Source: Streptomyces sp. NBC_01476 (GTDB lineage Bacteria; Actinomycetota; Actinomycetes; Streptomycetales; Streptomycetaceae). Taken from it: DNA of 64,000 nucleotides. The stretch is from the NCBI RefSeq assembly GCF_036227265.1, contig NZ_CP109446.1, positions 5,090,001-5,154,000 of the forward strand. The letters are read 5' to 3'. The position numbers were made by a program, and so were the translations under genes. This document shows, one piece after another, positions 33,823 through 41,168 of this stretch. Numbering within the stretch: the first letter of the stretch is position 1; the number at the start of each line of letters is the position of its first letter. The notes under the pieces were generated by a model, which searched no databases, was not told where the DNA came from, and worked only from the letters and a program-made list of their open reading frames with translations.

Positions 33823-34812
33823 ATGACTCGCACTCCCGTCAACGTCACCGTCACCGGAGCGGCCGGCCAGATCGGCTACGCCCTCCTCTTCCGTATCGCC
33901 TCGGGCCACCTGCTCGGCGCGGACGTGCCGGTGAACCTCCGGCTGCTGGAGATCCCGCAGGGCCTCAAGGCCGCCGAGGGCACCGCCATGGAACTCGACG
34001 ACGCCGCGTTCCCGCTGCTGCGGGGCATCGACATCACCGACGACCCGAACGCCGCCTTCGACGGCGCCAACGTGGCCCTCCTGGTCGGCGCGCGCCCGCG
34101 CACCGCCGGCATGGAGCGTGGTGACCTCCTCTCGGCGAACGGCGGCATCTTCAAGCCGCAGGGCAAGGCGATCAACGACAACGCGGCCGACGACATCAAG
34201 GTGCTGGTGGTCGGCAACCCGGCGAACACCAACGCGCTGATCGCGAAGGCCGCCGCCCCCGACGTCCCCGCGGACCGCTTCACCGCGATGACCCGCCTCG
34301 ACCACAACCGGGCGATCGCGCAGCTCGCGAAGAAGACCGGCGCGGCCGTCACCGACATCAAGCGGCTCACCATCTGGGGCAACCACTCCGCCACCCAGTA
34401 CCCGGACATCTTCCACGCGGAGGTGGCCGGCAAGAACGCGGCCGAGGTCGTCAACGACGAGCAGTGGCTGGCCGACACCTTCATCCCGACCGTGGCGAAG
34501 CGCGGCGCGGCGATCATCGAGGCCCGCGGCGCCTCCTCGGCCGCGTCGGCCGCGTCCGCCGCCCTCGACCACGTCCACACCTGGGTCAACGGCACCGCGG
34601 ACGGCGACTGGACCTCCATGGGCATCGTCTCCGACGGCTCCTACGGCGTCCCGGCCGGCCTGATCTCCTCCTTCCCGGTCACCACGAAGGACGGGTCCTA
34701 CGAGATCGTCCAGGGCCTGGAGATCAACGAGTTCTCGCGGGCGCGGATCGACGCGTCCGTCAAGGAACTCGAGGACGAGCGCGAGGCCGTCCGCGCCCTC
34801 GGCCTGATCTGA
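33823..34812 (+). CDS. mdh: malate dehydrogenase
   Basis: This 329-residue NAD-dependent MDH is of the cytosolic-type subgroup usual in actinobacteria. It starts after AGGAGAAGG with MTRTPVNVTVTGAAGQIGY, the nucleotide-binding loop. VVGNPANTNALI, MTRLDHNRA with the catalytic Asp region, and IWGNHSATQYPD with the catalytic His are present. It oxidises malate to oxaloacetate in the TCA cycle, alongside sucCD and sdh in this window. It stands alone as an operon with a long upstream region and a strong terminator after it. Confidence 0.98.
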   Translation: MTRTPVNVTVTGAAGQIGYALLFRIASGHLLGADVPVNLRLLEIPQGLKAAEGTAMELDDAAFPLLRGIDITDDPNAAFDGANVALLVGARPRTAGMERGDLLSANGGIFKPQGKAINDNAADDIKVLVVGNPANTNALIAKAAAPDVPADRFTAMTRLDHNRAIAQLAKKTGAAVTDIKRLTIWGNHSATQYPDIFHAEVAGKNAAEVVNDEQWLADTFIPTVAKRGAAIIEARGASSAASAASAALDHVHTWVNGTADGDWTSMGIVSDGSYGVPAGLISSFPVTTKDGSYEIVQGLEINEFSRARIDASVKELEDEREAVRALGLI

Positions 34813-34862
34813 CCCCCCGCCCAAACGGAAAGGGCCCCGCCGTCCACCAGGCGGGTTCCACC

Positions 34863-34910
34863 GATCCCCGCGACATCCTGGAGTTCAGGGAGTCGCGGGG
34901 ATCGTGTTTT
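34863..34910 (+). terminator. intrinsic terminator after mdh
   Basis: A perfect 12-bp stem GATCCCCGCGAC / GTCGCGGGGATC with a 17-base loop, followed by GTGTTTT. Confidence 0.8.
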
Positions 34911-35108
34911 CCGGGGCGTTGAAGGCACGGGTCAGCGCAGGAGCAACCTGCCCCTGATCCACGGCCGGCCCCGAAGCCGTGGCAAGTTCCGGCAAGTTCC
35001 TCGCTCCACGGCACGGTCGCGGTCAAGCTGTGGCACAGAGTTCGCTACCGGCACACGAGGAGGGCGTCATGTCCCTGCGTAAGCTCGGCAAGGACCCGGA
35101 GAGTCCTA

Positions 35109-35135
35109 GTGTCGCGTGAATGAAGTCCTTGGACG
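35109..35135 (+). repeat. left terminal inverted repeat of the IS element
   Basis: 27 bp, an exact reverse complement of 36210-36236; the pairing stops at 35136. Confidence 0.95.
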
Positions 35136-35162
35136 GTGGCTGGAAGTGCGGTTGAATGGCGT

Positions 35163-36239
35163 ATGCCTGTCGCCCTGCCGTTGGCCGTCGCCAATGCGGA
35201 CCGTGAGGTCTTGCGTTCGTGGGTCCGCTCGCCGTCGTCCCCGTCGGGGCTGGTGACGCGGGCCCGGATCGTGCTCCTTGCCGCGGAGGGCGCCTCGAAC
35301 ACCGAGATCGCGCGGCGGTTGGAGCTGTCCCGGCAGACGGTCGTCACCTGGCGGGGCCGGTACCGTTCGGCCGGCCTTGCCGGGCTGGAGGACCGGCCGC
35401 GGTCGGGCCGGCCCGGCACGGTGGACGAGGCCGAAGTGGTGGTGCGGACCCTGGAGGGTCCGCCGGACCGGCTCGGCGTGACCCACTGGTCGTCCCGGCT
35501 GCTCGGCGCCGAACTGGGTCTGTCCAACGTCGCGGTGGCCAAGGTGTGGCGGAAGTGGAAGATCCAGCCCTGGCGGAGCGAGACGTTCAAGTTCTCCACC
35601 GACCCGGAACTCGAGGCGAAGGTCCGCGATGTGGTGGGGCTGTATCTGGCCCCGCCGGAGAAAGCGGTGGTGGTCTGCGTCGATGAGAAATCGCAGATCC
35701 AGGCGCTGGACCGGACAGCGCCGATGCTGCCGGTGCGGCCAGGGCTGGCCGAGCGCCGCACCCACGACTACGTCCGCCACGGCACCACCACGCTGTTCGC
35801 GGCCCTGGAGGTCGCCACCGGGAAGATCACCGCGGACGCCTGTTACGACCGGCACCGCAACGACGAGTTCCTCCGCTTCCTCAAGCAGGTCGCCAAAGCC
35901 CACCCGAGGGTGAAACTGCACGTGGTCGCCGACAACTACGCCACCCACAAGCACCCCCGCGTGAAGGCCTGGCTGGCGAAGAACCCCCGGATCACCCTGC
36001 ACTTCACCCCCACCTCCTGCTCGTGGCTGAACCTGGTGGAGATCTTCTTCGGCATCATCACCCGCCAGGCCATACGCCGCGGCACCTTCACTTCCGTCCC
36101 CGACCTCACCGACGCCATCCGCCGCTACATCGACGCCTACAACGACCGCTGTCAGCCCTTCGCATGGACCAAAACCGCCGACGAAATCCTCGAACACGCC
36201 ACACCTAAACGTCCAAGGACTTCATTCACGCGACACTAG
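35163..36239 (+). CDS. IS630-family DDE transposase
   Basis: This 358-residue protein comes from the ATG at 35163; an earlier GTG lies just inside the left repeat. The N-terminus has a helix-turn-helix (ASNTEIARRLELSRQTVVTW) and a winged region. The DDE catalytic triad is visible as Asp174 (CVDEKSQ), Asp257 (VVADNYATHKHP) and Glu293 (WLNLVEIFF), with the D-35-E spacing typical of the family. The last nine residues (RPRTSFTRH) are encoded by the right inverted repeat. The stop codon TAG is completed by the duplicated target TA plus flanking G, so the reading frame depends on the CTAG insertion site. Confidence 0.95.
   Translation: MPVALPLAVANADREVLRSWVRSPSSPSGLVTRARIVLLAAEGASNTEIARRLELSRQTVVTWRGRYRSAGLAGLEDRPRSGRPGTVDEAEVVVRTLEGPPDRLGVTHWSSRLLGAELGLSNVAVAKVWRKWKIQPWRSETFKFSTDPELEAKVRDVVGLYLAPPEKAVVVCVDEKSQIQALDRTAPMLPVRPGLAERRTHDYVRHGTTTLFAALEVATGKITADACYDRHRNDEFLRFLKQVAKAHPRVKLHVVADNYATHKHPRVKAWLAKNPRITLHFTPTSCSWLNLVEIFFGIITRQAIRRGTFTSVPDLTDAIRRYIDAYNDRCQPFAWTKTADEILEHATPKRPRTSFTRH
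36210..36236 (+). repeat. right terminal inverted repeat of the IS element
   Basis: 27 bp matching 35109-35135 in reverse complement. It also encodes the C-terminus of the transposase. Confidence 0.95.
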
Positions 36240-36439
36240 CGGTAACTCTCCCACCATCTACCTGGACGAGGAGAAGGACAGCTACCTCGTGCAGGGATGG
36301 AAGGTGGAGGACGTCGAGCGCCTTGTTCAGATGGACGTCCCCGGCCATGAGTCGGTCGTGGAGATCCCCCGGCACATGGTGCAGTTCTTTCTGGAGATGG
36401 ATCAGGGTGCCAAAGATGCCGGCCCGGAGGTGAAGAAAG

Positions 36440-36952
36440 ATGACGAGGACCCCGACGTTTGAGGAGCTCTTCCGCGACTGCCGGAGGACGGCTGTCCATC
36501 TGGAGATGCGCGACGCCTACATGAAGTCGGACCCCTCGTTCATCGACTGGAAGGCCGGCAAGGCTGTCGACCCGGCTGAGCGCTGGGGGGACTGGCTGAG
36601 CCTCGTGACAGAGGCCGTCTCGCGGGGTGTTGAAGTCCGCCGTGCCCGTGTCGTTTCGACACCGGTCAGCGAGTACATCCGCTTCGAGTACGACGTGACG
36701 GACGGGCTGAACATCGCTGCCGGTGAAGCCGTGCGCTGGCTCGCGCGGCGCGACGCAACGTCCCTCGCCCTTCCCGGTAACGACTTCTGGCTGTTCGACT
36801 CCAGCCTCGTGCTCGTCAACCACTTCGACGGGGAGGGTGAGAGCACGGCGATGGAGAGCACCGAGGACCCGGAAGTGGCGAAGCTCTGCGAGTCCGCTTT
36901 CGAGGCTGTGTGGAAGCGGGCGACGCCACACGCCGAGTTCGAGCTGACCTGA
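36440..36952 (+). CDS. DUF6879 family protein
   Basis: This 170-residue protein starts inside the end of the interrupted small gene. The sequence FEELFRDCRRTAVHLEMRD, followed by a YDVTDGLNIAAGE region and NDFWLFD, is typical of the DUF6879 family. These proteins accompany XRE/DUF5753 regulators and DUF397 proteins in Streptomyces WhiJ-like loci. It is soluble, acidic and has no catalytic motif that I can name. The insertion upstream may block its transcription unless the element supplies a promoter. A terminator follows about 100 bp after the stop. Confidence 0.8.
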   Translation: MTRTPTFEELFRDCRRTAVHLEMRDAYMKSDPSFIDWKAGKAVDPAERWGDWLSLVTEAVSRGVEVRRARVVSTPVSEYIRFEYDVTDGLNIAAGEAVRWLARRDATSLALPGNDFWLFDSSLVLVNHFDGEGESTAMESTEDPEVAKLCESAFEAVWKRATPHAEFELT

Positions 36953-37049
36953 CGGTTCAGAGCGCCGCCGCAACGACATGACATCGCCGTCATCGAGCGT
37001 CCAAGAAGCCCGTAAGGCGCTCGGAACACACATAGGCCATCAGGCTTTG

Positions 37050-37105
37050 CGAGGACCCCAAGGATCCGCCCCACGGACCGCGGGGCCCTCGTTTGGTTTT
37101 TTGTT
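37050..37105 (+). terminator. terminator after the DUF6879 gene
   Basis: A 10-bp stem with one mismatch (CGAGGACCCC / GGGGCCCTCG) around a large partly self-complementary loop is followed by TTTGGTTTTTTG. It separates this operon from the convergent DUF397 genes. Confidence 0.7.
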
Positions 37106-37108
37106 CGG

Positions 37109-37330
37109 TCAGATGATGGGGAGGCGGTCGGCTTTCACCTCGTTGATGAAGGCGGACCAGCTGGGTGCGGGGAAGATGAGGGCGGGGCCGTGGGGGTCTT
37201 TGGAGTCGCGGACCGGGACGATGCCGGGGAACCCGTCGGCGACCTCGACACAGCTGTCCGGGTCCGCGCCACCGCTGTAGGACGACTTCCGCCATACGGC
37301 GTCGCTCAGGTCGAATCTCGGGTTGGACAT
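37109..37330 (-). CDS. DUF397 domain protein (copy 2)
   Basis: This 73-residue protein belongs to the small acidic DUF397 family: WRKSSYSGGADPDSCVEVAD and VPVRDSKDPHGPALIFP, then a SWSAFINEVK tail. DUF397 proteins pair with DUF5753 XRE regulators and are linked to development and antibiotic control in Streptomyces (the WhiJ/AbaA-like groups). This copy is downstream of a near-identical one, from which it differs mainly at the N-terminus. It is the last gene of the XRE-DUF397-DUF397 operon. Confidence 0.92.
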   Translation of the reverse strand: MSNPRFDLSDAVWRKSSYSGGADPDSCVEVADGFPGIVPVRDSKDPHGPALIFPAPSWSAFINEVKADRLPII

Positions 37331-37500
37331 TCTGTATCCCTCGGGTGGTCAGGCGGTGGGGAGGCGGTCGGCTTTCACCTCGTTGATGAAGGCGGACCAG
37401 CTGGGTGCGGGGAAGATGAGGGCGGGGCCATGGGGGTCTTTGGAGTCGCGGACCGGGACAATGCCGGGGAACCCGTCGGCGACCTCGACACAGCTGTCGG
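37118..37500. repeat. 240-bp tandem duplication carrying two DUF397 genes
   Basis: Bases from about 37118 to 37260 recur with only a few changes 240 bp further on (37358-37500). The period is exactly 240 bp. The conserved part covers the C-terminal two-thirds of each DUF397 gene, while the N-terminal and intergenic parts have diverged. Confidence 0.85.
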
Positions 37501-37570
37501 CCTGCGCGTTACCGCTGTACGAGGACTTGCGCCACTCGGCAGCGCTCAGGTCTGGTCTGGGGCTGTGCAT
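37349..37570 (-). CDS. DUF397 domain protein (copy 1)
   Basis: This 73-residue protein reads WRKSSYSGNAQADSCVEVAD and shares the whole second half with copy 2. Its ATG lies 25 bp inside the 3' end of the XRE/DUF5753 gene, so it is co-translated with its probable partner. It has no DNA-binding motif of its own; the family is thought to modulate the XRE partner. The two copies may be redundant, or may have specialised through the differing GNAQAD and GGADPD segment. Confidence 0.92.
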   Translation of the reverse strand: MHSPRPDLSAAEWRKSSYSGNAQADSCVEVADGFPGIVPVRDSKDPHGPALIFPAPSWSAFINEVKADRLPTA

Positions 37571-38385
37571 GACGTGTGGTCCTCCAGCGCGGTTCGCAGC
37601 AGTTCGAGAGACCCGGACGCGGACAAGGCAGAGTCTCTGAGTCGATCGTAGGACAACCGGAGGTGCTCCACCTCCTCAGTTTCCTCCACGAGTTGACCGC
37701 TCCAGGTGCTCTCCACGTAGGCGACCATCCGCCCGCTCGGCAGCCACAGGAACTGGAGAGAACTCCCCAGGAGGTTGTGTAGGCCGGCTCGGAAGGGCAC
37801 GACTTGAAGCGAGATGTTCGGTTGCTGTGTCGCTTGGATCAGTCGCCCAAGCTGTTCCGCCCACACATCCGGATCCTGTGCCGGACGCCGGATCACCGAC
37901 TCGTCCAGCAGGCCCCGGTAGTGCAAGGGCTTCGGCCCGGTGAGACGGTGCTGTCGATTGACACGGCCCAGCACCTGCTCGACCAGTAGTTCCTCACTGT
38001 CGGGAGCGTCCGCCCGCAGCAACTCCTCGGCGTACCTCTTCGTCTGCAGCAGCCCCGGGACGGTGCTGACGCTGAACTCGTGGATACCCGTCGCCTCGGC
38101 CTCCAGGTCCGCGAAGCCCTGGTAACGGCTCTGGCCCGCCTCGCGTTTGGCCAATCGCCAGAGGCGGCTGAGGAGTTCACCCGTCCCGTACACCCGGTCG
38201 AGGACGCCGACCGCGTCGAGGGAGCCGAAACGGTCGCCTTTTTCCAGGCGTTGCAGGTACGAGCCGTCGTACTTGGTCCGCTCGGAGAGCTCCGCCAGCG
38301 TCCAACCCGCTCGCTCCCGCTGCCGTGTCAGCTCGGTGCGCAGCACCACCCGTGCCGAGACCTCGTCGTCATCACTTCCGCTCAT
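37546..38385 (-). CDS. XRE-family regulator with DUF5753 domain (WhiJ-like)
   Basis: This 279-residue protein has an N-terminal helix-turn-helix (LRTELTRQRERAGWTLAELS ... YLQRLEKGDRF, about 15-55). A DUF5753 domain follows (about 90-270), with the characteristic EFSVSTVPGLLQTKRYAEEL and SGRMVAYVESTWSG. Such regulators work with small DUF397 proteins in Streptomyces and affect differentiation or specialised metabolism. The gene is divergent from the ATP-binding protein gene and overlaps DUF397 copy 1. Together with DUF6879 and the broken small gene it makes a WhiJ-type locus. Confidence 0.92.
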   Translation of the reverse strand: MSGSDDDEVSARVVLRTELTRQRERAGWTLAELSERTKYDGSYLQRLEKGDRFGSLDAVGVLDRVYGTGELLSRLWRLAKREAGQSRYQGFADLEAEATGIHEFSVSTVPGLLQTKRYAEELLRADAPDSEELLVEQVLGRVNRQHRLTGPKPLHYRGLLDESVIRRPAQDPDVWAEQLGRLIQATQQPNISLQVVPFRAGLHNLLGSSLQFLWLPSGRMVAYVESTWSGQLVEETEEVEHLRLSYDRLRDSALSASGSLELLRTALEDHTSCTAPDQT

Positions 38386-38608
38386 GCGAACACCCGCACC
38401 CTTCTCCCGTTGTCCGACCGCCGGGCAACCGCCTGGTCACCAGGGGCGGTTGGGCGCGCCCACCGGTGCGTTCCACGGCGACGCCACCGCCGGGCACCCG
38501 GTTCAATTGCCCGTTTGGACGGCAATGGCTCACCCCTGTTGATCGTAGGAGCAATGACCCCACCCTTGTCTCCAAAAGCTCAGAATGCGATCACGGAACG
38601 AGCCACCC

Positions 38609-39043
38609 ATGAAGCAAGCACCCCCGGCCGCCCCGATGGTGGTCCGCAGTTGGCCGATGGACCCCCGATCGGTACGTGACGCCCGGCAGCACCTCCGGGG
38701 TGTGCTCGACCGGTGGGATCTCGGCAAGCTCACCGATGCCGCCGAGCTGGTCGTCTCCGAACTGGTGACCAACGCCTTACAGCACGCGGATGTCCCCGGC
38801 CGGCTGATCGAGACCCGGTACCAGCAGACCGCCGAGGGCGGCCTCGACATCGAGATCCACGACGCGGACTCCCGGGTCCCCGCCGTGCGGGAGGCAGGAC
38901 CGCACGACGAGAGCGGGCGCGGCCTGACCCTGGTGGACACCCTCACCCAGGGGCGGTGGGGGGTCCGCTCCCGGGCCCCGCGTGAAGGCGCCGCCGCGGC
39001 CGGGAAGTTCATCTGGGCCCGCGTCGGCCCGGACCCGGCCTGA
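38609..39043 (+). CDS. RsbW-like ATP-binding protein with a TTA codon
   Basis: This 144-residue HATPase_c_2 protein comes from the ATG at 38609 (MKQAPPAAPMVV). GGAACGAG precedes it, while an ATG 24 bases upstream has no site. The N box VVSELVTNALQHAD (residues 48-61), the G1-like DIEIHDADS and the G2 ESGRGLTLVDTL are present. Such proteins are anti-sigma kinases or stand-alone regulators that often lie next to XRE/DUF397 loci. Leu57 is encoded by TTA (38777-38779), the rare codon read by the bldA tRNA in Streptomyces, so translation should depend on bldA. It was the only TTA I found in a gene I checked in this window. Confidence 0.9.
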   Translation: MKQAPPAAPMVVRSWPMDPRSVRDARQHLRGVLDRWDLGKLTDAAELVVSELVTNALQHADVPGRLIETRYQQTAEGGLDIEIHDADSRVPAVREAGPHDESGRGLTLVDTLTQGRWGVRSRAPREGAAAAGKFIWARVGPDPA

Positions 39044-39082
39044 GTCCCGGACCCGGCACGACGCTCGGACCCGGCACGACGC

Positions 39083-39114
39083 CCTGACCCCGCGCGGAGC
39101 CGCCCGGGGTCAGG
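39083..39114. terminator. convergent terminator between ATP-binding protein and MocR gene
   Basis: A perfect 9-bp inverted repeat CCTGACCCC / GGGGTCAGG. The right arm covers the stop region of the MocR gene, so it may act in both directions. Confidence 0.6.
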
Positions 39115-40564
39115 AGGCCAGGAGATCGCAGAGGAGGTCCAGCGCGCGGGCGAAAGCGTGTTCCGGCGGGGAGCCGTAGCCGATCACCAGGGCGGGTGGT
39201 GCGGTGGGCGGAGCACCGAAGGTGGTGAGGGTGGAGACGGCGAGGCCGCGGTCGCGGGCGCGGGACAGGAGGGTGGGCAGTCCGGGCGCCTCCGGGGGCA
39301 GTTCGAGGACCGCGTGCAGGCCGGCCGCGATGCCCGAGACGCGGACGCGGGGGGCGCGCTCGGCCAGCGCGGCCACCAGACGGTCGCGGCGCCCGCGGTA
39401 ACGCAGCCGCATCCGCCGCACGTGCCGGTCGTATGCCCCCGAGGTCAGGAACTCCGCGAGCGTCAACTGGTCGATGACCGGCGTGTGGTGGTCGGCCAGC
39501 CGCTTCTCCCGGACCACCGCCCGCAGCAGCTCCGGCGGCACGGTGATCCAGGCCAGCCGCAGCCCCGGCGCCAGGCTCTTGCTTGCGGTCCCGGCGTAGA
39601 CCACATGGCCGGGCGCGAGTCCCTGCAGCGCTCCCACCGGCTGCCGGTCGTAGCGGAACTCCCCGTCGTAGTCGTCCTCGATCACCAGCCCGCCGGTGGT
39701 CCGCGCCCATGTGGCGACGGCGGTCCGCCGCTGCGGGGAGAGTTGTACCCCGGTCGGGAACTGGTGAGCCGGGGTGAGCAGCAGCGCGTCCAGGCCGGGC
39801 CCGAGGTCGGTGAGCCGGGCGCCGTCCTCGTCCAGCGGCAGCGGCACGGTCCGCAGCCCGGCCGTCCGCAGCAGGGTGCCGGTGTCCGGGAAACCCAGCG
39901 TCTCCACGCCGATCCGGCGGGCGCCGCGGCCGTACAGCACCCGGGCCAGGATCCCCACGGCCTGTACGTATCCGGTGCAGATCACCAGGTGTTCGGGGTC
40001 CGCGCGCACCCCGCGGACCCGGGCGAGATAGGCGGCAAGGGCGGTGCGCAGTTCGGGGCGGCCCCGCGGGTCGGAGTAGCCGAACGCCTCGCTGGGGGCC
40101 GCGGTCAGCGCCCGGCGGGCCGCGGCCGACCAGGCGGTGCGGGGGAAGGCGGACAGGTCGGGGGAGCCGGGCCACAGCGAGTACGGCAGGCCGGTCGGAT
40201 CCGGTACGAGATCGGGGCCCACGGCCGGCGGCACGTGCGGCGCCCCGGGCCGCCGGTGGGCGGCGGGCGGTGCCTCCGGGCGCGGCGCGACCGTCGTGCC
40301 AGAGCCCTGACGCGCGGTCAGCCAGCCCTCGGCGACGAGCTGGCCGTACGCGTCGGCGACCGTGTTGCGGGCCAGGCCGAGGTCGTGGGCCAGGACCCGG
40401 CTGGACGGCAGCCGGGTGCCCGGGGTGAGGCGGCCGTCGCGTACGGCCTCCCGCAGGGCCGTCTCCAGGGCGGCGCGGGAACGGGTGCCGGCGAGGTCGA
40501 GCAGCAGGTCGTGGCCGGCGGTGCGGTCGGGGGTTCCGGCGGCGGAAGTGGCCCAGTCGTTCAT
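39110..40564 (-). CDS. MocR/PdxR-type GntR regulator with aminotransferase domain
   Basis: This 484-residue protein has an N-terminal GntR winged helix (LREAVRDGRLTPGTRLPSSR ... LGLARNTVADAYGQL, about 38-80). A fold-type I PLP domain follows, with the Schiff-base Lys in AGTASKSLAPGLRL and YSDPRGRPELR and IEDDYDGEFRYD signatures. MocR regulators use PLP or a derivative to control the divergent gene, here an AhpD-like protein 49 bp away. An 8-bp inverted repeat in the shared promoter is a likely operator. The ligand is unknown, and pdx biosynthesis genes are not adjacent. Confidence 0.93.
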   Translation of the reverse strand: MNDWATSAAGTPDRTAGHDLLLDLAGTRSRAALETALREAVRDGRLTPGTRLPSSRVLAHDLGLARNTVADAYGQLVAEGWLTARQGSGTTVAPRPEAPPAAHRRPGAPHVPPAVGPDLVPDPTGLPYSLWPGSPDLSAFPRTAWSAAARRALTAAPSEAFGYSDPRGRPELRTALAAYLARVRGVRADPEHLVICTGYVQAVGILARVLYGRGARRIGVETLGFPDTGTLLRTAGLRTVPLPLDEDGARLTDLGPGLDALLLTPAHQFPTGVQLSPQRRTAVATWARTTGGLVIEDDYDGEFRYDRQPVGALQGLAPGHVVYAGTASKSLAPGLRLAWITVPPELLRAVVREKRLADHHTPVIDQLTLAEFLTSGAYDRHVRRMRLRYRGRRDRLVAALAERAPRVRVSGIAAGLHAVLELPPEAPGLPTLLSRARDRGLAVSTLTTFGAPPTAPPALVIGYGSPPEHAFARALDLLCDLLAS

Positions 40565-40567
40565 GGG

Positions 40568-40597
40568 GCAAGTGGACCACGGGGGAGAGCCACTTGC
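40568..40597. promoter_or_regulatory. inverted repeat in the MocR/AhpD-like divergent promoter
   Basis: GCAAGTGG at 40568-40575 and CCACTTGC at 40590-40597 are perfect reverse complements, separated by 14 bp, within 20 bp of both start regions. It is a likely MocR binding site. TTGCTG within the right arm may serve as the -35 for the plus-strand gene. Confidence 0.5.
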
Positions 40598-40613
40598 TGA
40601 CTAGCGTGGACAT

Positions 40614-41168
40614 ATGACGACGACCGAGACCGCCGCGCCCACCGAGACCACCGCGCCGAGCAAAGCCACCGAGACCACCGACCCGACCGGGACGACCCAC
40701 CCCGCTGATGAGACCGTCGCGCCGCCCGCCCGGCGGATCGACCTGATGGACAACGCGGGCGACTTCTACCAGGCGATGTTCGCCCTGGACAAGGCCGCGG
40801 CCCGCGGCCTCGACCCCGTGGTGAGCGAACTCGTCCGGGTCCGCTCCTCGCAGCTCAACGGCTGCGCCTACTGCGTCGACAAGCACTCCGCGGACGCGCG
40901 CCGCGCCGGGCTGACCGAGCAGCAGCTCCACGGGGTGCCGGTGTGGCGCGAGACCCCGTTCTTCACCGCCCGGCAGCGGGCGGCGCTCGCCCTGGCGGAG
41001 GCGGTCACCCAGCTCGGCCCGCACGGCGTGCCCGACGAGGTCTACGACGAGGCGGCGGCGCTCTTCGACGCGGACGAGCTGCCGCGGCTCATCGCGATGT
41101 GCGTGACGATCAACGCCTGGAACCGGATCGGCGTCACCTCGCGGATGTCACCGGCGACCCGGGCGTAA
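40614..41168 (+). CDS. AhpD-like / carboxymuconolactone decarboxylase family protein
   Basis: This 184-residue protein has the AhpD-type redox motif Cys84-x-x-Cys87 with His91 (NGCAYCVDKHS), suggesting alkylhydroperoxidase or related thiol chemistry. A ~40-residue Thr/Glu/Pro-rich extension (TETTAPSKATETTDPTG) precedes the domain. The true start may be a later codon, but no internal ATG with a ribosome binding site was seen. The gene is divergent from the MocR regulator and probably controlled by it. Its 3' end overlaps the convergent membrane-protein gene by 35 bp. Confidence 0.9.
   Translation: MTTTETAAPTETTAPSKATETTDPTGTTHPADETVAPPARRIDLMDNAGDFYQAMFALDKAAARGLDPVVSELVRVRSSQLNGCAYCVDKHSADARRAGLTEQQLHGVPVWRETPFFTARQRAALALAEAVTQLGPHGVPDEVYDEAAALFDADELPRLIAMCVTINAWNRIGVTSRMSPATRA

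Larger units (their letters stand above)
35109..36236 (+). mobile_element. complete IS630-family insertion sequence, 1128 bp
   Basis: Perfect 27-bp terminal inverted repeats begin GTGTCGCGTGAATGAAG and end with its reverse complement. The element is flanked by a TA duplication (35107-35108 and 36237-36238) inside a CTAG target, the IS630/Tc1 hallmark. It carries one intact DDE transposase gene and looks potentially active. Confidence 0.95.
35069..36462 (+). pseudogene. small conserved gene interrupted by the IS630-family element
   Basis: A strong AGGAGG site precedes the ATG at 35069. The frame reads MSLRKLGKDPESP and runs into the insertion at 35107. Joining 35069-35108 directly to 36239-36462 (removing the element and one TA copy) restores one continuous frame of about 87 codons. 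The downstream part reads GNSPTIYLDEEKDSYLVQGW and ends KKDDEDPDV, and its last 23 bp overlap the start of the DUF6879 gene. I recognise it as the small protein that often precedes DUF6879 in streptomycete WhiJ-type loci; its function is unknown. The clean reconstruction shows that the insertion is recent and the gene is now broken. Confidence 0.85.

Noticed and set aside
35136..35162. GTG at 35136 as the transposase start
   Set aside because: The extra nine residues lie right next to the terminal repeat without a ribosome binding site; the ATG at 35163 is the better start.
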